From positions 205,067 to 269,066 of the forward strand of contig NZ_JAGIBH010000011.1 of NCBI RefSeq assembly GCF_017744445.1: 64,000 nucleotides of DNA. Direction: 5' to 3'. Both the position numbers and the translations under genes were made by a program. The DNA comes from Caulobacter sp. GTDB lineage: Bacteria > Pseudomonadota > Alphaproteobacteria > Caulobacterales > Caulobacteraceae. Shown here one piece after another: positions 31,186-43,035 of this stretch; the stretch's first letter is position 1; each line of letters starts with the position of its first letter. Under the pieces are notes generated by a model. The model made no database searches. It saw only the letters and a list, made by a program, of their open reading frames with translations, and had not been told where the DNA came from.

Positions 31186-34100
31186 TCACGGTTGAACCGG
31201 ACCTGAACGAGGTTGCGTCGCGCTCGCCTCTTCCTCGGCGAACGAGCGGCGCCAGGCCGCCAGAAGCTCGTCGAAGTTCAGCGACGTGTCGAGGGTCAGA
31301 TCCACCGGCGTCTTGGCCGGCAGGGCGATGCGCTTGTCGAAGGCCTTGCCGCGCAACAGGTCCAGGATCCCGACCCGGGCCTTTTCGGCGACCTTCGGGT
31401 CATGCTCGCCCTTGATGTGGAACAGGATGCCCAGGCGCCCCTTGTCGGTGCTGTTCACGCCCGCTTCCAACTGGTCGAAGGCCAGGTTCTCCATGGCCTG
31501 GTAGGCGAAGTCCTGGATGGCGTTGACCTGGGCCGGCTGGGCGGGCGGCGCGCCGGGACTGTCGGCGGGGCTGGCCTCGACGCCGGTCAGGGCCGCGCGA
31601 GCCAGCTCGATGCGGCCCGGCTGGATCGCTTTGATCTTGCCGTCCTGGAACCGCAGCCCCTCGGGACCGAAGGTGAAGGGCAGGCGGCCATCGACCACGG
31701 CCTGGGCCTTGACCTTGTCGCCCAGGGACGAGGCGGCCAGCACCTCGCCCAGATCCAGGTGCTCGATGACGATGACGCCGCTGATGGTCTTGCCCGGCTC
31801 GAACGGCACGTCGGTGGGCTCGATCGATATGCGGCCCTTGGCGGCCTCGAAGCTGGCCTTGGAGACATGCAGGGCGTCGGCGCCCAGCTGGAACACTGAC
31901 TCGATGGCGGTCAGCGGCACCAGGCTGTCGATCTTGACGATCTTCAGGCTTTGGTCCGGCGCGGTGGTCAGCGGCGCCAGGCTGGTGAAGTCGACGCTGC
32001 CGTCCAGGGTGGCGACGAAGCCGATGGGGCTGGTGAAGTCGATCTTGTCGGCCACCAGGCGGCCCCGGCTGGTCGCCCCTTGCGCGTCCCAGGCGAAGAC
32101 GCCGGTGAAGCTGGCCGGGCCTTGGGCGTTCTGGGCGAAGGCGGCCATCGGCGACAGCTCGGCCGGCTGCAGGCCGCCCTTGGCGAAGGCCAGCTTGCTG
32201 GCGTCGATGTCGGCCTGGCCCTTGCCCGTGGCCACCACGTGGCGCAGGCGGATCTCGCCCAGCGGCGCGCCGACGGGCGTGGTCGCCTGGAAGGTTCCGC
32301 TCCAAAGTCCGCCCGACAGGCCCAGCGAGCCCTTGGCAAGAATGGTGTTGAAGCGTTTGCTGGCGGCGACGTCCGAGACCGCCGCGCCATCGATGCGCAC
32401 GGTCGAGCGGTCGAAGCCGCCGGCCCCGCCGAAGGTCGCCTCGCCTTTGATATTGGCCAGTTTCGCCTCGGCCACGGCCAGGTCGCCCTCGCCGCCTTCG
32501 AAGCGCAGGGCCGCGCTCCAGCCATTGGCGCCGGCCGTGACCAGCGGCGCCTTGCTCGGACACAGCTGGGCCTTGATGGCGGTGACGGGGCTGTCGCCCA
32601 GGGCGTAGGCCTTGGCGGTGACGGGAACGCACTTGGCCGTCGTCAGGGTGAAGCGGCCGCCGGCGATGCGGGCCTGGCCGTCGACCTGGCCGGTGACGCC
32701 TTCGATCGGCGGCAGGTCGAAGTTTTCGGTGGCGATCGACAGGCGCGAGGTCATGACGCCGCCGGTGCTCTTCCAATCGGGCGCGGCGATCTTCACGACC
32801 GGCAGGCCGCCGCCCGACAGCGCGGCGCGGAGGGTCCCGCGCGCGGCGTTGGCGCTGGCGTCCATCGACGCGCTGGCGGTCAGGAGGACGCCGTTGGGCG
32901 CGGACAGCCGCGCGTCCTGGCTCATGGTCAGGCGCGTGCGGCCGCCGTTGATGTCCAGACCCACGGCGGGCAGCGACAGGGTGAAGGTCCGCAGGGCCTG
33001 GGCCAGGGGCTTGGCGTAGGCGGGATTGGGGATCAGGGCCGCCAGGCGCTGGGCGTCGGGACCCGACACGCCGCTCTGGCCGCCGGCCGAGCCGTTCAGC
33101 GCCAGGATCAGCCTGCCGGGACCTTGGTCGATCTTGCCCTTGGCGTTCAGTCGCGCCGAGGACAGCGCCAGAGCGCCGCCAGCCAGGCGGGCGGCCGTGG
33201 CGTCGATGGCCAGCGGTCCCTTCACGGCCAGGCCTTGGGCGTCGGTGTTCAGGGTCAGGCTGTCCGAGACGGTCGTGGCGCGCAGCTCACGCACGGCGGT
33301 CCCGGCGGCGACGGCTTCACCGGCGCGCAGCTCGACGCGGGCCGCGCCACGGGCGTTCATCCGGCCGTCGGTGCGGCCGGCCGTCACGCGCTCGAACGTG
33401 TAGGTCAGGCCGGCGTCGCGGGCGTCCAGGGTCGGGGCCGAGAGCCGTCCGCCACGCAAGGCGCCGCGCGAGCGGCCCAGGAAGGCGAAGCGCTGCGGCC
33501 CGCCGTCCAGACGTCCGGTCAGGGAGAGGTCGCCCGCCAGGTCTTCGGCCTGGCTGTCGCCGATCCGCCCGCCGCCTGCCCGCAGATCCAGGCGCGCTTC
33601 CACGAGGCCGCTTGCCGTGAGCTTGGCGAGATCCGGATAGGGCAGGTCGGCCGACAGCTTGGCGGCGGCGTCGGACAGGTCGGCCTGCTCGCTCTCAAGG
33701 CTGTCGAGGCCCAGCGAGACCTCGATGCTCAGGCGGTCGCCGCGCTTGCGGGCCGAGACGGTCGCGCCTTTGCTGTCCAGGACAAGGTCGCGGACAGCGT
33801 AGTGCAACGGCGCCAGGCGGCCGTCGAAGCGCAGCAGCTGGCCGTCGTCCAGGCTGGCGTCGCCGGTGATGCGGGCGCGGCCGCCGGGGGTGACCAGATC
33901 CAGCCGCGCGTCCTCGACCAGCACGGCCGGGCCGGGGACGCCGGGTTGTTTGGGCGACTTCAGGAACTCGTCGAGCAGCGGTTGCAGAGCGCCGAAGCGG
34001 ACCTGGCCCTTGGCGTCGATGCTGGCCAGCACGCGGGGGCGGACCAGGCGCACGGCCTTGGTCTGGATGCCGAACTTTTCGCCATTCCAGGGGGCGGCCA

Positions 34101-34413
34101 GATCGTAGGCGACCTCCAGCCGGTCGGCGGAGAAGACGGGATTGTCGCGCGCGCCCAGGCGGACCTTGCCGGTGAAGCCGGTGGCGTCCAGGTCGTCCAG
34201 CTCGACGGCGGCCTCGATCCCGTGATCGCGCAGCCAGGCCTCGGCCAGCTCGCGGCTGATCTCGCGCCGGCCCGACCAGATGACCAGGCCCGTGGCGATG
34301 AAGGCCAGCATCGACAGCGACACGGCTTCCAGGCCCAGATCGACCAGGCGGTCGCGATCCCACGCTCGGCGGAGCGTCGTCTTGCTGTCGGGGGCGGTCG
34401 AGGGTTCGGCCAT
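31186..34413 (-). CDS. ydbH: YdbH-like AsmA-family intermembrane phospholipid transport protein
   Basis: A 1075-aa protein. One N-terminal transmembrane helix (AVSLSMLAFIATGLVIWSG, about 32-50) is followed by about 1000 residues of repetitive beta structure, as in AsmA-like/TamB-like bridge proteins, with the dicarboxylate-transport/DUF3971-type segment near the C-terminus (DQSLKIVKIDSLVPLTAIESVF; SFEAAKGRISIEPTDVPFEPG). It probably spans the periplasm as a hydrophobic groove carrying phospholipids to the outer membrane. E. coli YdbH is about 880 aa; this one is longer. It leads the operon with ynbE and ydbL. Confidence 0.88.
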   Translation of the reverse strand: MAEPSTAPDSKTTLRRAWDRDRLVDLGLEAVSLSMLAFIATGLVIWSGRREISRELAEAWLRDHGIEAAVELDDLDATGFTGKVRLGARDNPVFSADRLEVAYDLAAPWNGEKFGIQTKAVRLVRPRVLASIDAKGQVRFGALQPLLDEFLKSPKQPGVPGPAVLVEDARLDLVTPGGRARITGDASLDDGQLLRFDGRLAPLHYAVRDLVLDSKGATVSARKRGDRLSIEVSLGLDSLESEQADLSDAAAKLSADLPYPDLAKLTASGLVEARLDLRAGGGRIGDSQAEDLAGDLSLTGRLDGGPQRFAFLGRSRGALRGGRLSAPTLDARDAGLTYTFERVTAGRTDGRMNARGAARVELRAGEAVAAGTAVRELRATTVSDSLTLNTDAQGLAVKGPLAIDATAARLAGGALALSSARLNAKGKIDQGPGRLILALNGSAGGQSGVSGPDAQRLAALIPNPAYAKPLAQALRTFTLSLPAVGLDINGGRTRLTMSQDARLSAPNGVLLTASASMDASANAARGTLRAALSGGGLPVVKIAAPDWKSTGGVMTSRLSIATENFDLPPIEGVTGQVDGQARIAGGRFTLTTAKCVPVTAKAYALGDSPVTAIKAQLCPSKAPLVTAGANGWSAALRFEGGEGDLAVAEAKLANIKGEATFGGAGGFDRSTVRIDGAAVSDVAASKRFNTILAKGSLGLSGGLWSGTFQATTPVGAPLGEIRLRHVVATGKGQADIDASKLAFAKGGLQPAELSPMAAFAQNAQGPASFTGVFAWDAQGATSRGRLVADKIDFTSPIGFVATLDGSVDFTSLAPLTTAPDQSLKIVKIDSLVPLTAIESVFQLGADALHVSKASFEAAKGRISIEPTDVPFEPGKTISGVIVIEHLDLGEVLAASSLGDKVKAQAVVDGRLPFTFGPEGLRFQDGKIKAIQPGRIELARAALTGVEASPADSPGAPPAQPAQVNAIQDFAYQAMENLAFDQLEAGVNSTDKGRLGILFHIKGEHDPKVAEKARVGILDLLRGKAFDKRIALPAKTPVDLTLDTSLNFDELLAAWRRSFAEEEASATQPRSGPVQP

Positions 34414-34465
34414 CAGGTCCTAGTCGTTCAGATCCTAAAGAAGCCCCCCGGCTCAGCTTAGATCC

Positions 34466-35239
34466 CTATTTTGAAAAGCCTAGGACGTCCTGCATGTCGT
34501 AGAGGCCAGGCGGCTTGCCCTTGACCCAGACGGCGGCGGCGATGGCGCCGCGCGCGAACAGGCCCCGGTCGATGGCCGAGTGCGACAGGGTCAGGCTCTC
34601 GCTCTCGCCGGCGAAGATCACGCTGTGCTCGCCGATGATCCCGCCCCCACGGACCACCGAAAAGCCGATCGCGCCCTCTTTACGAGGACCCGTGACGCCG
34701 TCGCGGCCCCGGTCGGCGACCTGGCCCAGGCCCACGCCGCGCCCTTCGGCGGCGGCCTCGCCCAGCATCAGGGCCGTGCCCGAAGGGGCGTCGATCTTGC
34801 GCTTGTGGTGGGCCTCGTAGACTTCGATGTCCCAGTCCTGCGCCGGCAGGGCGGCGGCGGCCTGGCGCACCAGGCCCATCAGCATGTTGACGCCCATCGA
34901 ATAGTTGCCCGAGCGGACGATGGCGATCGTCTTGGCGGCTTGGTCGATGCGCGCCAGCTGTTCGTCGGAGAAGCCGGTCGAGCCGATGACCAGGGCCGGC
35001 CCGTTGTTCGAGGCGGCGATCTCGGCGAGATCGACCGAAGCTTCGGGCAGGGTAAAGTCGATCACCACGTCGGACAGCGACCGCGCCGTCTCGTGGCCGA
35101 CGAGATCGGGACCTTCGACGCCCGGGCGCTCGAAGCGCGCGGCCACGACGGCGTCAGCGCGGCCTTCCAGGGCCTTGGCCACGGCCTGGCCCATGCGGCC
35201 GTTGGCGCCGGCGATCGCGATCTTCACGGGCTGGGACAA
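34466..35239 (-). CDS. dapB: 4-hydroxy-tetrahydrodipicolinate reductase
   Basis: A 257-aa enzyme of lysine and meso-diaminopimelate synthesis, reducing the DapA product with NAD(P)H. The Rossmann motif is [12 protein letters not shown] at the N-terminus, FTLPEA and GSTGF follow, and the catalytic His/Lys lie in [20 protein letters not shown] 35239 with AGGAAG upstream fits the family start ([10 protein letters not shown]); the in-frame ATG at 35290 has no ribosome site. It is a single gene, divergent from maeB. Confidence 0.93.
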   Translation of the reverse strand: MSQPVKIAIAGANGRMGQAVAKALEGRADAVVAARFERPGVEGPDLVGHETARSLSDVVIDFTLPEASVDLAEIAASNNGPALVIGSTGFSDEQLARIDQAAKTIAIVRSGNYSMGVNMLMGLVRQAAAALPAQDWDIEVYEAHHKRKIDAPSGTALMLGEAAAEGRGVGLGQVADRGRDGVTGPRKEGAIGFSVVRGGGIIGEHSVIFAGESESLTLSHSAIDRGLFARGAIAAAVWVKGKPPGLYDMQDVLGFSK

Positions 35240-35341
35240 GGGACTTCCTCTTACGCTCAGTAAGATTCCTGATCGCCATTCCAGACCCAAAGGTCAACCT
35301 CGCGCGGCCTTCCCGAACGTCAGCAAGCTTGACGCAACGCC

Positions 35342-35369
35342 AATCCCAACAAGCGTTTGCTGGGATTTT
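35342..35369 (+). terminator. terminator-like hairpin in the maeB leader
   Basis: Stem AATCCCA / TGGGATT with a 12-nt loop, followed by TTTT, lying 122 bp before the maeB start and not after any plus-strand gene. It could be a stray hairpin or part of an attenuated leader. Confidence 0.35.
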
Positions 35370-35490
35370 CGCACGCAAGCCCGGTTGTGACGCTCCGCAC
35401 CCATCGCTACGCTGAGCAGGCATAAGGGCGTGTTCGCATCGATCGGCGCGCCCCTTCTTCGACTTGCGCAGCAGGAATGGGAAACGCCGG

Positions 35491-37776
<2,286 letters not shown>

Positions 37777-37917
37777 GCTTCACCACAACCTCCGCGACAG
37801 GGCGCCGCAGGGTTCTTCAATCCGTGGCGTCCGGTCCCATCTTGGTTCTGTCGGCAGCAGTAAGCCGACGCGTAAGCCCTCCGGTCGGCGCCATTCCCTT
37901 GCGGCGCCGGCCGGCCC

Positions 37918-38520
37918 TTACCCCTTCGTCTTCTGCGGGTAAGGCGTATCGCCCCGGTCCAGCATGGCGACCAGGTCGGCGATCTTCTTCTTCCGTCCCG
38001 CCTCGGTCTTCATGTTGTGGACCCTGAACGCCAGGGCGAAGCGGTTCTGGGCCGACAGCGTTTCCATCATCTCTTTCGCCTTGGGGCTGGCGTCGATCGC
38101 CGCCTGCAGGTCGTCCTGGATCTTCATGTCCTGGCCGCTGCCATAGGCGCGGTCCCAGCGGCCATCGGCCTTGGCGGCCTCGACCTCACGCAGGCCGTGC
38201 TCGGTCATCCGGCCCTCGTCGATCAGCCGCGCGACATTGTCGACATTGATCTGGCTCCAGATGCTCTTCTTGCCACGCGGCGTGTAGCGCTGGAGGAAAC
38301 TCTTGTCGTCAAAGCCCTTGCGAACAGCGTCGATCCAGCCCCAGCACAGCACGACATCAATGGCCTGCTTGGCGGTGATCGACGGCAGGCCCGAGCCGAC
38401 CTTGTGGATCTTGATCCAGGCTTCCGGGGCCTTGTCGTGGTTCTGGGAGAGCCAGGCATAGAAGGCGTCAGCGTCGACGAACTCGTGGACGTGGGCGGGA
38501 TCGACCTGGATCGGAGCCAT
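37918..38520 (-). CDS. YdeI/OmpD-associated family protein
   Basis: A 200-aa cytoplasmic protein. The N-terminal domain (AFYAWLSQNHDKAPEAWIKIHKVGSGLPSIT ... VVLCWGWIDAVRKGFDDKSFLQRYTPRGKKSIWSQIN) is the YdeI domain; the C-terminal SPKAKEMMETLSAQNRFALAFRVHNMKTEAGRKKKIADLVAMLDRG is the bacteriocin-protection (OmdA) tail. Biochemical function is unknown. ATG 38520 fits the family; GAAGG lies upstream. Upstream is a 718-bp gap without genes. Confidence 0.87.
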   Translation of the reverse strand: MAPIQVDPAHVHEFVDADAFYAWLSQNHDKAPEAWIKIHKVGSGLPSITAKQAIDVVLCWGWIDAVRKGFDDKSFLQRYTPRGKKSIWSQINVDNVARLIDEGRMTEHGLREVEAAKADGRWDRAYGSGQDMKIQDDLQAAIDASPKAKEMMETLSAQNRFALAFRVHNMKTEAGRKKKIADLVAMLDRGDTPYPQKTKG

Positions 38521-38639
38521 CGGGACCTTCGGACGGGGATTGAGGATGCTGTATCCCCGTTCTTTTCGAGACAAAGCCGCGCCGGATCAACGGGTTCTGG
38601 AAAAATGCAGCGCGCCAATCATCCGCGTTCGGCGGCGCC

Positions 38640-38905
38640 CGCATAATCATCCTCACCTGATAGCGCGAAAGGGACGTCCGGCCGGCGACTTGGGCGGCTG
38701 TCAGGGGTGGTCGAGCGGGAAGCGCTCGTCGGCGCGGGGAAACTCGCAACTGCATCCCTCCTACGGCGGTCGGCCCTGGAACACAGAAACGACGTGGGAT
38801 GTCAGGCCGATGAGAGCAACAGGCCCGGGCTGAAATCGCCCGGGCGTTCCGGGACCGGGGTCGTCGCCCCGGCCCGCCCGTCGGGGGCCGACTGTCGGAA
38901 GCGGG
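38640..38905 (+). other. structured intergenic region, possible RNA, unassigned
   Basis: No convincing ORF in 38521-39238. Hairpins seen: CGAGCG / CGCTCG (38712-38728); GCGGG-GAAA-CTCGC, a GNRA-capped stem at 38734-38747; GCATCCC / GGGATGT (38752-38758 / 38796-38802); TCGGCC / GGCCGA, whose arms interleave with the previous pair and so would form a pseudoknot; and a perfect GCCCGGGC / GCCCGGGC hairpin (38823-38845). The pattern suggests a folded RNA or riboswitch-like leader, but I cannot match it to a known class. Strand is a guess. Several repeats follow before trpF. Confidence 0.35.
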
Positions 38906-39055
38906 TTAATACCCCGCGCGCCGCTGGCTCATCGGATAACGGCTACGCGGAGCGCTCTGGCTTCGTCGAAACGGTACACACACTTCACACTCCGGGCGCA
39001 GCCCGGCGCTCCGCGGTCCCTTTCATGAACTTCAGCGAGTGATCGCGTGAAGATG

Positions 39056-39167
39056 CTCCCCCGTGTCACGGGGGAGCTGTCGCGGAGCGACTGAGGGGGC
39101 TAGCGCGGCCTATGCCCAGCTCGCCCCCTCCGGCCCTCCGGGCCACCTCCCCCGCATCGCGGGGGAG
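39056..39167. repeat. intergenic palindromic repeat pair (CTCCCCC-N-GGGGGAG type)
   Basis: CTCCCCCGTGTCACGGGGGAG at the left and CTCCCCCGCATCGCGGGGGAG at the right, each self-complementary, enclose GC-rich spacers with further short palindromes. It ends about 70 bp before trpF. Confidence 0.75.
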
Positions 39168-39238
39168 GATCTATTCCCCCACCTTCAGATTTGCTGCACT
39201 TGCATCCCCGCTTCCCCGCACGTAACTCCCCCAGCACC

Positions 39239-39880
39239 ATGACCACGGCCAAGATCTGCGGACTATCGACCCCCGAGACGGTGAAAGCCGCTTTCGACGG
39301 CGGGGCGGCGTTCCTGGGTTTCGTCTTCTTCGAGAAGAGCCCGCGCAACCTCACACCCGAAACGGCCGCGCGGCTGATCGAGCCGGTCCGCGGTCGCGGC
39401 GTGCGGACCGTCGCCGTCACGGTCGACCCCGACGACGCCCTGATCGACCGCCTGATGGCCACCATGCGCCCCGACCTGATCCAGGTGCACGGCAAGGAGA
39501 CCCCCTCGCGGGTCCGCGAGATCGCCGCCCGCGCCGGCGTCGGCGTCATCAAGGCCTTCTCCGTGTCCGCCTCCGCCGATGTCGACCAGGCGAGCGCCTT
39601 CGACACCGTCGCCGAGCACCTGATGTTCGACGCCAAGCCCGTGGAAGGTTCCGCCCTGCCTGGCGGCACAGGCGCACGGTTCGACTGGGGACTGCTGGCC
39701 GGCCGGCGCTTTTCTCGCCCGCATTTCCTGGCCGGAGGGCTGGATCCGTGGAACGTCTCCGAGGCCGTTAAGGTCTCCGGAACCCCGATTGTGGACGTTT
39801 CTTCTGGCGTGGAGCGCGGTCCCGGCCTAAAGGACCCCGCTCTGATCACGGCGTTTCTCGACGCCGTCAAACGCGCGTAG
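39239..39880 (+). CDS. trpF: phosphoribosylanthranilate isomerase
   Basis: A 213-aa TIM barrel, tryptophan synthesis step 3. The catalytic Cys is in AKICGLSTPE at the N-terminus; DLIQVHGKE, the phosphate-binding HFLAGGLDPWNVSEAV and VDVSSGVERGPGLKD (with the catalytic Asp) are present. ATG 39239 starts the conserved MTTAKICG. It heads trpF-trpB-trpA; trpB starts 15 bp after the stop. Upstream is repeat-rich DNA. Confidence 0.95.
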   Translation: MTTAKICGLSTPETVKAAFDGGAAFLGFVFFEKSPRNLTPETAARLIEPVRGRGVRTVAVTVDPDDALIDRLMATMRPDLIQVHGKETPSRVREIAARAGVGVIKAFSVSASADVDQASAFDTVAEHLMFDAKPVEGSALPGGTGARFDWGLLAGRRFSRPHFLAGGLDPWNVSEAVKVSGTPIVDVSSGVERGPGLKDPALITAFLDAVKRA

Positions 39881-39895
39881 CTGTTGGATGAGCCT

Positions 39896-41116
39896 TTGAA
39901 CGCCCCCCAAAAGCCTAACGATTGGTCCGCCTATCCGGACGCCAAGGGCCGCTTCGGCGACTATGGCGGCCTCTATGTGGCCGAGACGCTGATGCCGCTC
40001 GTGCTCGAGCTGGACCGCGCCTACACCGAGGCCAAGAACGATCCGGAGTTCCAGAAGGAGCTGCGCGGCTACCTGACCCACTATGTGGGCCGCCCGTCGC
40101 CGCTCTATTTCGCCGAGCGCCTGTCCAAGCACCTGGGCGGCGCGAAGATCTATTTCAAGCGCGAAGAGCTGAACCACACCGGCGCGCACAAGATCAACAA
40201 CTGCATGGGCCAGATCCTGCTGGCCCAGCGCATGGGCAAGAGCCGGATCATCGCCGAGACGGGCGCTGGCCAGCATGGCGTGGCCTCGGCCACGGTGACG
40301 GCCCGCTTCGGCCTGCCCTGCGTTGTCTATATGGGCGCCGTCGACGTCGCCCGGCAGAAGCCCAACGTCTTCCGCATGAACCTCCTGGGCGCCGAAGTGC
40401 GTCCGGTGACCTCGGGCGCGGCGACCCTCAAGGACGCCATGAATGAGGCGATGCGGGACTGGGTCACCAACGTCGAAGACACCTACTACATGATCGGCAC
40501 CGCCGCCGGTCCGCACCCCTATCCGGCCATGGTCCGCGACTTCCAGGCGGTGATCGGCAGCGAAACCCGCGAGCAGATCCAGGAGCTGGAAGGGCGTTTG
40601 CCCGACGCCGTCGTCGCCTGCGTGGGCGGTGGTTCGAACGCCATCGGCATGTTCCACCCGTTCCTGGCCGACGAGAGCGTCAAGATCTACGGCGTCGAGG
40701 CCTCGGGCCACGGCCTGGAGACCGACAAGCACGCCGCGTCCCTGACCGGCGGCCGCCCGGGCGTCCTGCACGGCAACAAGACCTACCTGCTGCAGGACGA
40801 GGACGGCCAGATCCAGGACGCCCACTCGATCTCGGCGGGCCTGGACTATCCGGGCATCGGTCCGGAGCACTCGTTCCTGCACGACATCGGCCGGGCCCAG
40901 TACCTGACCTGCACCGACGACGAAGCCCTGAAGGCCTTCCAGCTGTGCGCCGAGCTCGAGGGCATCATTCCGGCCCTGGAAAGCGCCCACGCCCTGGCCA
41001 AGCTGCCTCAGCTGGCCAAGGAGATCGGCGAGGGCGGCGTGATCGTGCTGTGCCTGTCGGGCCGGGGCGACAAGGACATCTTCACCGTGGCGGATGCCTT
41101 GGGGCGTTCGATTTAA
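39896..41116 (+). CDS. trpB: tryptophan synthase beta chain
   Basis: A 406-aa PLP enzyme joining indole and serine. The PLP lysine is in [10 protein letters not shown], the glycine loop is GGGSNAIG, and the indole-side Glu is in [12 protein letters not shown] 39896 is chosen because GGATGAG lies just upstream and homologues start MNAP; TTG 39884 would add four residues but has no ribosome site. It pairs with TrpA through the COMM domain. A palindromic repeat separates it from trpA, unusual for a tightly coupled pair. Confidence 0.95.
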   Translation: MNAPQKPNDWSAYPDAKGRFGDYGGLYVAETLMPLVLELDRAYTEAKNDPEFQKELRGYLTHYVGRPSPLYFAERLSKHLGGAKIYFKREELNHTGAHKINNCMGQILLAQRMGKSRIIAETGAGQHGVASATVTARFGLPCVVYMGAVDVARQKPNVFRMNLLGAEVRPVTSGAATLKDAMNEAMRDWVTNVEDTYYMIGTAAGPHPYPAMVRDFQAVIGSETREQIQELEGRLPDAVVACVGGGSNAIGMFHPFLADESVKIYGVEASGHGLETDKHAASLTGGRPGVLHGNKTYLLQDEDGQIQDAHSISAGLDYPGIGPEHSFLHDIGRAQYLTCTDDEALKAFQLCAELEGIIPALESAHALAKLPQLAKEIGEGGVIVLCLSGRGDKDIFTVADALGRSI

Positions 41117-41141
41117 GCATGGTGATCTCCCTCAATCCGAT

Positions 41142-41220
41142 CTTCCCGGCGAAAGCCGGGACCCAGATTCAGCCCGAGCGGCTGGTGGGCTTCACCTGGG
41201 CCCCGGCTGTCGCCGGGGAA
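41142..41220. repeat. palindromic repeat inserted between trpB and trpA
   Basis: Arms CTTCCCGGCGAAAGCCGGGACCCAG and a reverse match CTGGGCCCCGGCTGTCGCCGGGGAA around a 26-bp centre. This is a common intergenic palindrome in Caulobacterales-type genomes, here in the middle of an operon. Confidence 0.8.
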
Positions 41221-41262
41221 ACGGGGAAGGGTAAGGCCGACGCTCCTGAGGTGGGAAACTAA

Positions 41263-42090
41263 GTGACCAAGGATCGTATCGATCGTCGTTTCGCGGCGCT
41301 GAAGGCCGAGGGCCGCGCCGCTTTCGTGGCCTATGTCATGGCCGGGGATCCGGACGCGGCGACCGCGCTGGACATCGTCAAGGGCCTGCCGGCGGCCGGC
41401 GCCGACCTGATCGAGCTGGGCTTCCCGTTCTCGGACCCGATGGCCGAGGGGCCGACCATCCAGCGCGCCAGTCAGCGCGCCCTGGCCCAGAAGATGACCC
41501 TGAACGGCACGCTGGACATCGTCCGGGCGTTCCGCGAAGGCGACCAGGACACACCGATCATCCTGATGGGCTATCTGAACCCGCTGGTGAACCGCGGTTT
41601 CGAAACCTTCGCCAAGCAGGCCAATGAGGCCGGCGTCGATGGCCTGATCGTCGTCGACTGTCCGCCGGAAGAAGCCGATCCGCTGTCGGACGCGCTGGAA
41701 GCCGAAGGCCTGTCGCTGATCCGCCTGGCGTCGCCGACGACGGACGACAAGCGCCTGCCGGCCGTGATCCGCCGCACCTCGGGCTTTGTCTATTACGTCT
41801 CGGTCGCCGGTGTGACCGGCGTGAAAGAGGCCGACGCCGATGCGGTGGCCCCGGCCGTCGAGCGCATCCGCAAGGCCTCGGGCCTGCCCGTCGCTGTCGG
41901 TTTCGGCATCCGCACGCCCGAGCGCGCCGCCGAGGTGGCCCGCGTGGCCGACGCGGCCGTGGTGGGCTCGGCCCTGGTCGACGAAATTGAGTCGGCGGCC
42001 AAGTTGAACGAAAACGTGACCGAGAAGGTTCTTCTCAAGGCGTCGGAGCTGGCTAAGGCTGTGCGATCGGCGCGAGTCGGGACGAAGTGA
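41263..42090 (+). CDS. trpA: tryptophan synthase alpha chain
   Basis: A 275-aa TIM barrel cleaving indole-3-glycerol phosphate to indole and glyceraldehyde 3-phosphate. The catalytic Glu is in [18 protein letters not shown], together with the Asp of the same motif, and [11 protein letters not shown] ends the phosphate site. GTG 41263 is preceded by GAGGTGGG. It lies 146 bp after trpB, longer than usual because of the inserted repeat, and 12 bp before accD. The order trpFBA-accD-folC is common in alphaproteobacteria. Confidence 0.96.
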   Translation: MTKDRIDRRFAALKAEGRAAFVAYVMAGDPDAATALDIVKGLPAAGADLIELGFPFSDPMAEGPTIQRASQRALAQKMTLNGTLDIVRAFREGDQDTPIILMGYLNPLVNRGFETFAKQANEAGVDGLIVVDCPPEEADPLSDALEAEGLSLIRLASPTTDDKRLPAVIRRTSGFVYYVSVAGVTGVKEADADAVAPAVERIRKASGLPVAVGFGIRTPERAAEVARVADAAVVGSALVDEIESAAKLNENVTEKVLLKASELAKAVRSARVGTK

Positions 42091-42102
42091 GGCTCTAAGG
42101 CT

Positions 42103-43029
42103 ATGGCTATGGCTGAACCCCAGGACCCGAAAAAGGGCGACAAGAAACAAGCGGCCGATCGCCGTGGCGGCGGCTGGCTGTCGCGGATCGCGCCGGGCGT
42201 GCGCGGCGCGTTCGCCAAGCGCGAGACGCCGGAAAACCTCTGGATCAAGTGCCCCGACACGGGCGAGATGATCTTCCGCGCCGACCTGGAGGCGGCCCTG
42301 TGGGTCACGCCGGCCGGTCGTCACATGCGGATCGGGCCGGAAGCCCGCTTCAAGTTCACCTTCGACGACGGCCAGTACGAGGCCCTGCCGACCCCGCCGG
42401 TCGTCGAGGACCCGCTGCACTTCTCGGACGGCAAGCCCTACAAGGACCGCCTGGCGGCCGCTCGCAAGGCGACCGGCGAGCCGGACGCCATGGCCATCGG
42501 CTATGGCAAGGTCGGCGGCGTCGACGCCGTGGTGCTGGTCCAGGACTTCGCCTTCATGGGCGGTTCGCTGGGCATGGCCGCGGGTGAAGGCTTCATCGCC
42601 GCCGCCAAGGCCGCGCTGGAACGTCAGGTCCCGCTGATCGCCTACACCGCCGCCGGCGGCGCCCGCATGCAGGAAGGCGCGCTGTCGCTGATGCAGATGG
42701 CCCGCACCACGCTGGCGATCAACGAGCTGAAGGACGCGGCCCTGCCGTACGTGGTGGTCCTCACCGACCCGACCACCGGCGGCGTCACCGCCTCCTATGC
42801 CATGCTGGGCGACATCCACCTGGCCGAGCCGGGCGCCCTGATCGGCTTCGCCGGCCCGCGCGTCATCGAGCAGACCATCCGCGAGACCCTGCCGCCAGGC
42901 TTCCAACGCTCGGAATACCTGGTCGAAAAGGGCATGGTCGACCGCGTCACGCACCGCAAGGAGCTGCCGCAGGTGCTGGGCTCGATGCTCGGCACCCTGA
43001 TGATGGGCCGCAACCGCAAGGCGGCTTAA
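42103..43029 (+). CDS. accD: acetyl-CoA carboxylase carboxyltransferase subunit beta
   Basis: A 308-aa subunit that, with AccA, transfers CO2 from biotin to acetyl-CoA for fatty acid synthesis. The carboxyltransferase core has QDFAFMGGSLGMAAGE, YTAAGGARMQEGALSLMQM and DPTTGGVTASYAMLGD. The N-terminal zinc ribbon is degenerate: LWIKCPDTGEMIFRADLE keeps one Cys and lacks the four-Cys finger of E. coli AccD, as in many alphaproteobacteria. ATG 42103 or 42109 (MAMAEP) are both possible. It is cotranscribed with trpA and folC. Confidence 0.95.
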   Translation: MAMAEPQDPKKGDKKQAADRRGGGWLSRIAPGVRGAFAKRETPENLWIKCPDTGEMIFRADLEAALWVTPAGRHMRIGPEARFKFTFDDGQYEALPTPPVVEDPLHFSDGKPYKDRLAAARKATGEPDAMAIGYGKVGGVDAVVLVQDFAFMGGSLGMAAGEGFIAAAKAALERQVPLIAYTAAGGARMQEGALSLMQMARTTLAINELKDAALPYVVVLTDPTTGGVTASYAMLGDIHLAEPGALIGFAGPRVIEQTIRETLPPGFQRSEYLVEKGMVDRVTHRKELPQVLGSMLGTLMMGRNRKAA

Positions 43030-43035
43030 GCCGCC

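Noticed and set aside
31951..34461. 836-codon plus-strand ORF opposite the YdbH-like gene
   Set aside because: Shadow; repetitive Arg/Gly/Gln product without domain features.
38701..38820. cobalamin riboswitch
   Set aside because: GGGAAGC and CGCAACTG fragments are reminiscent, but the order and spacing of the conserved B12-box segments are wrong and no B12-related gene follows.
38915..39000. tRNA or tmRNA fragment
   Set aside because: A D-arm-like GGCTCATCGGATAA is visible, but there is no T-arm GGTTCGA, no acceptor pairing and no tag-peptide sequence.
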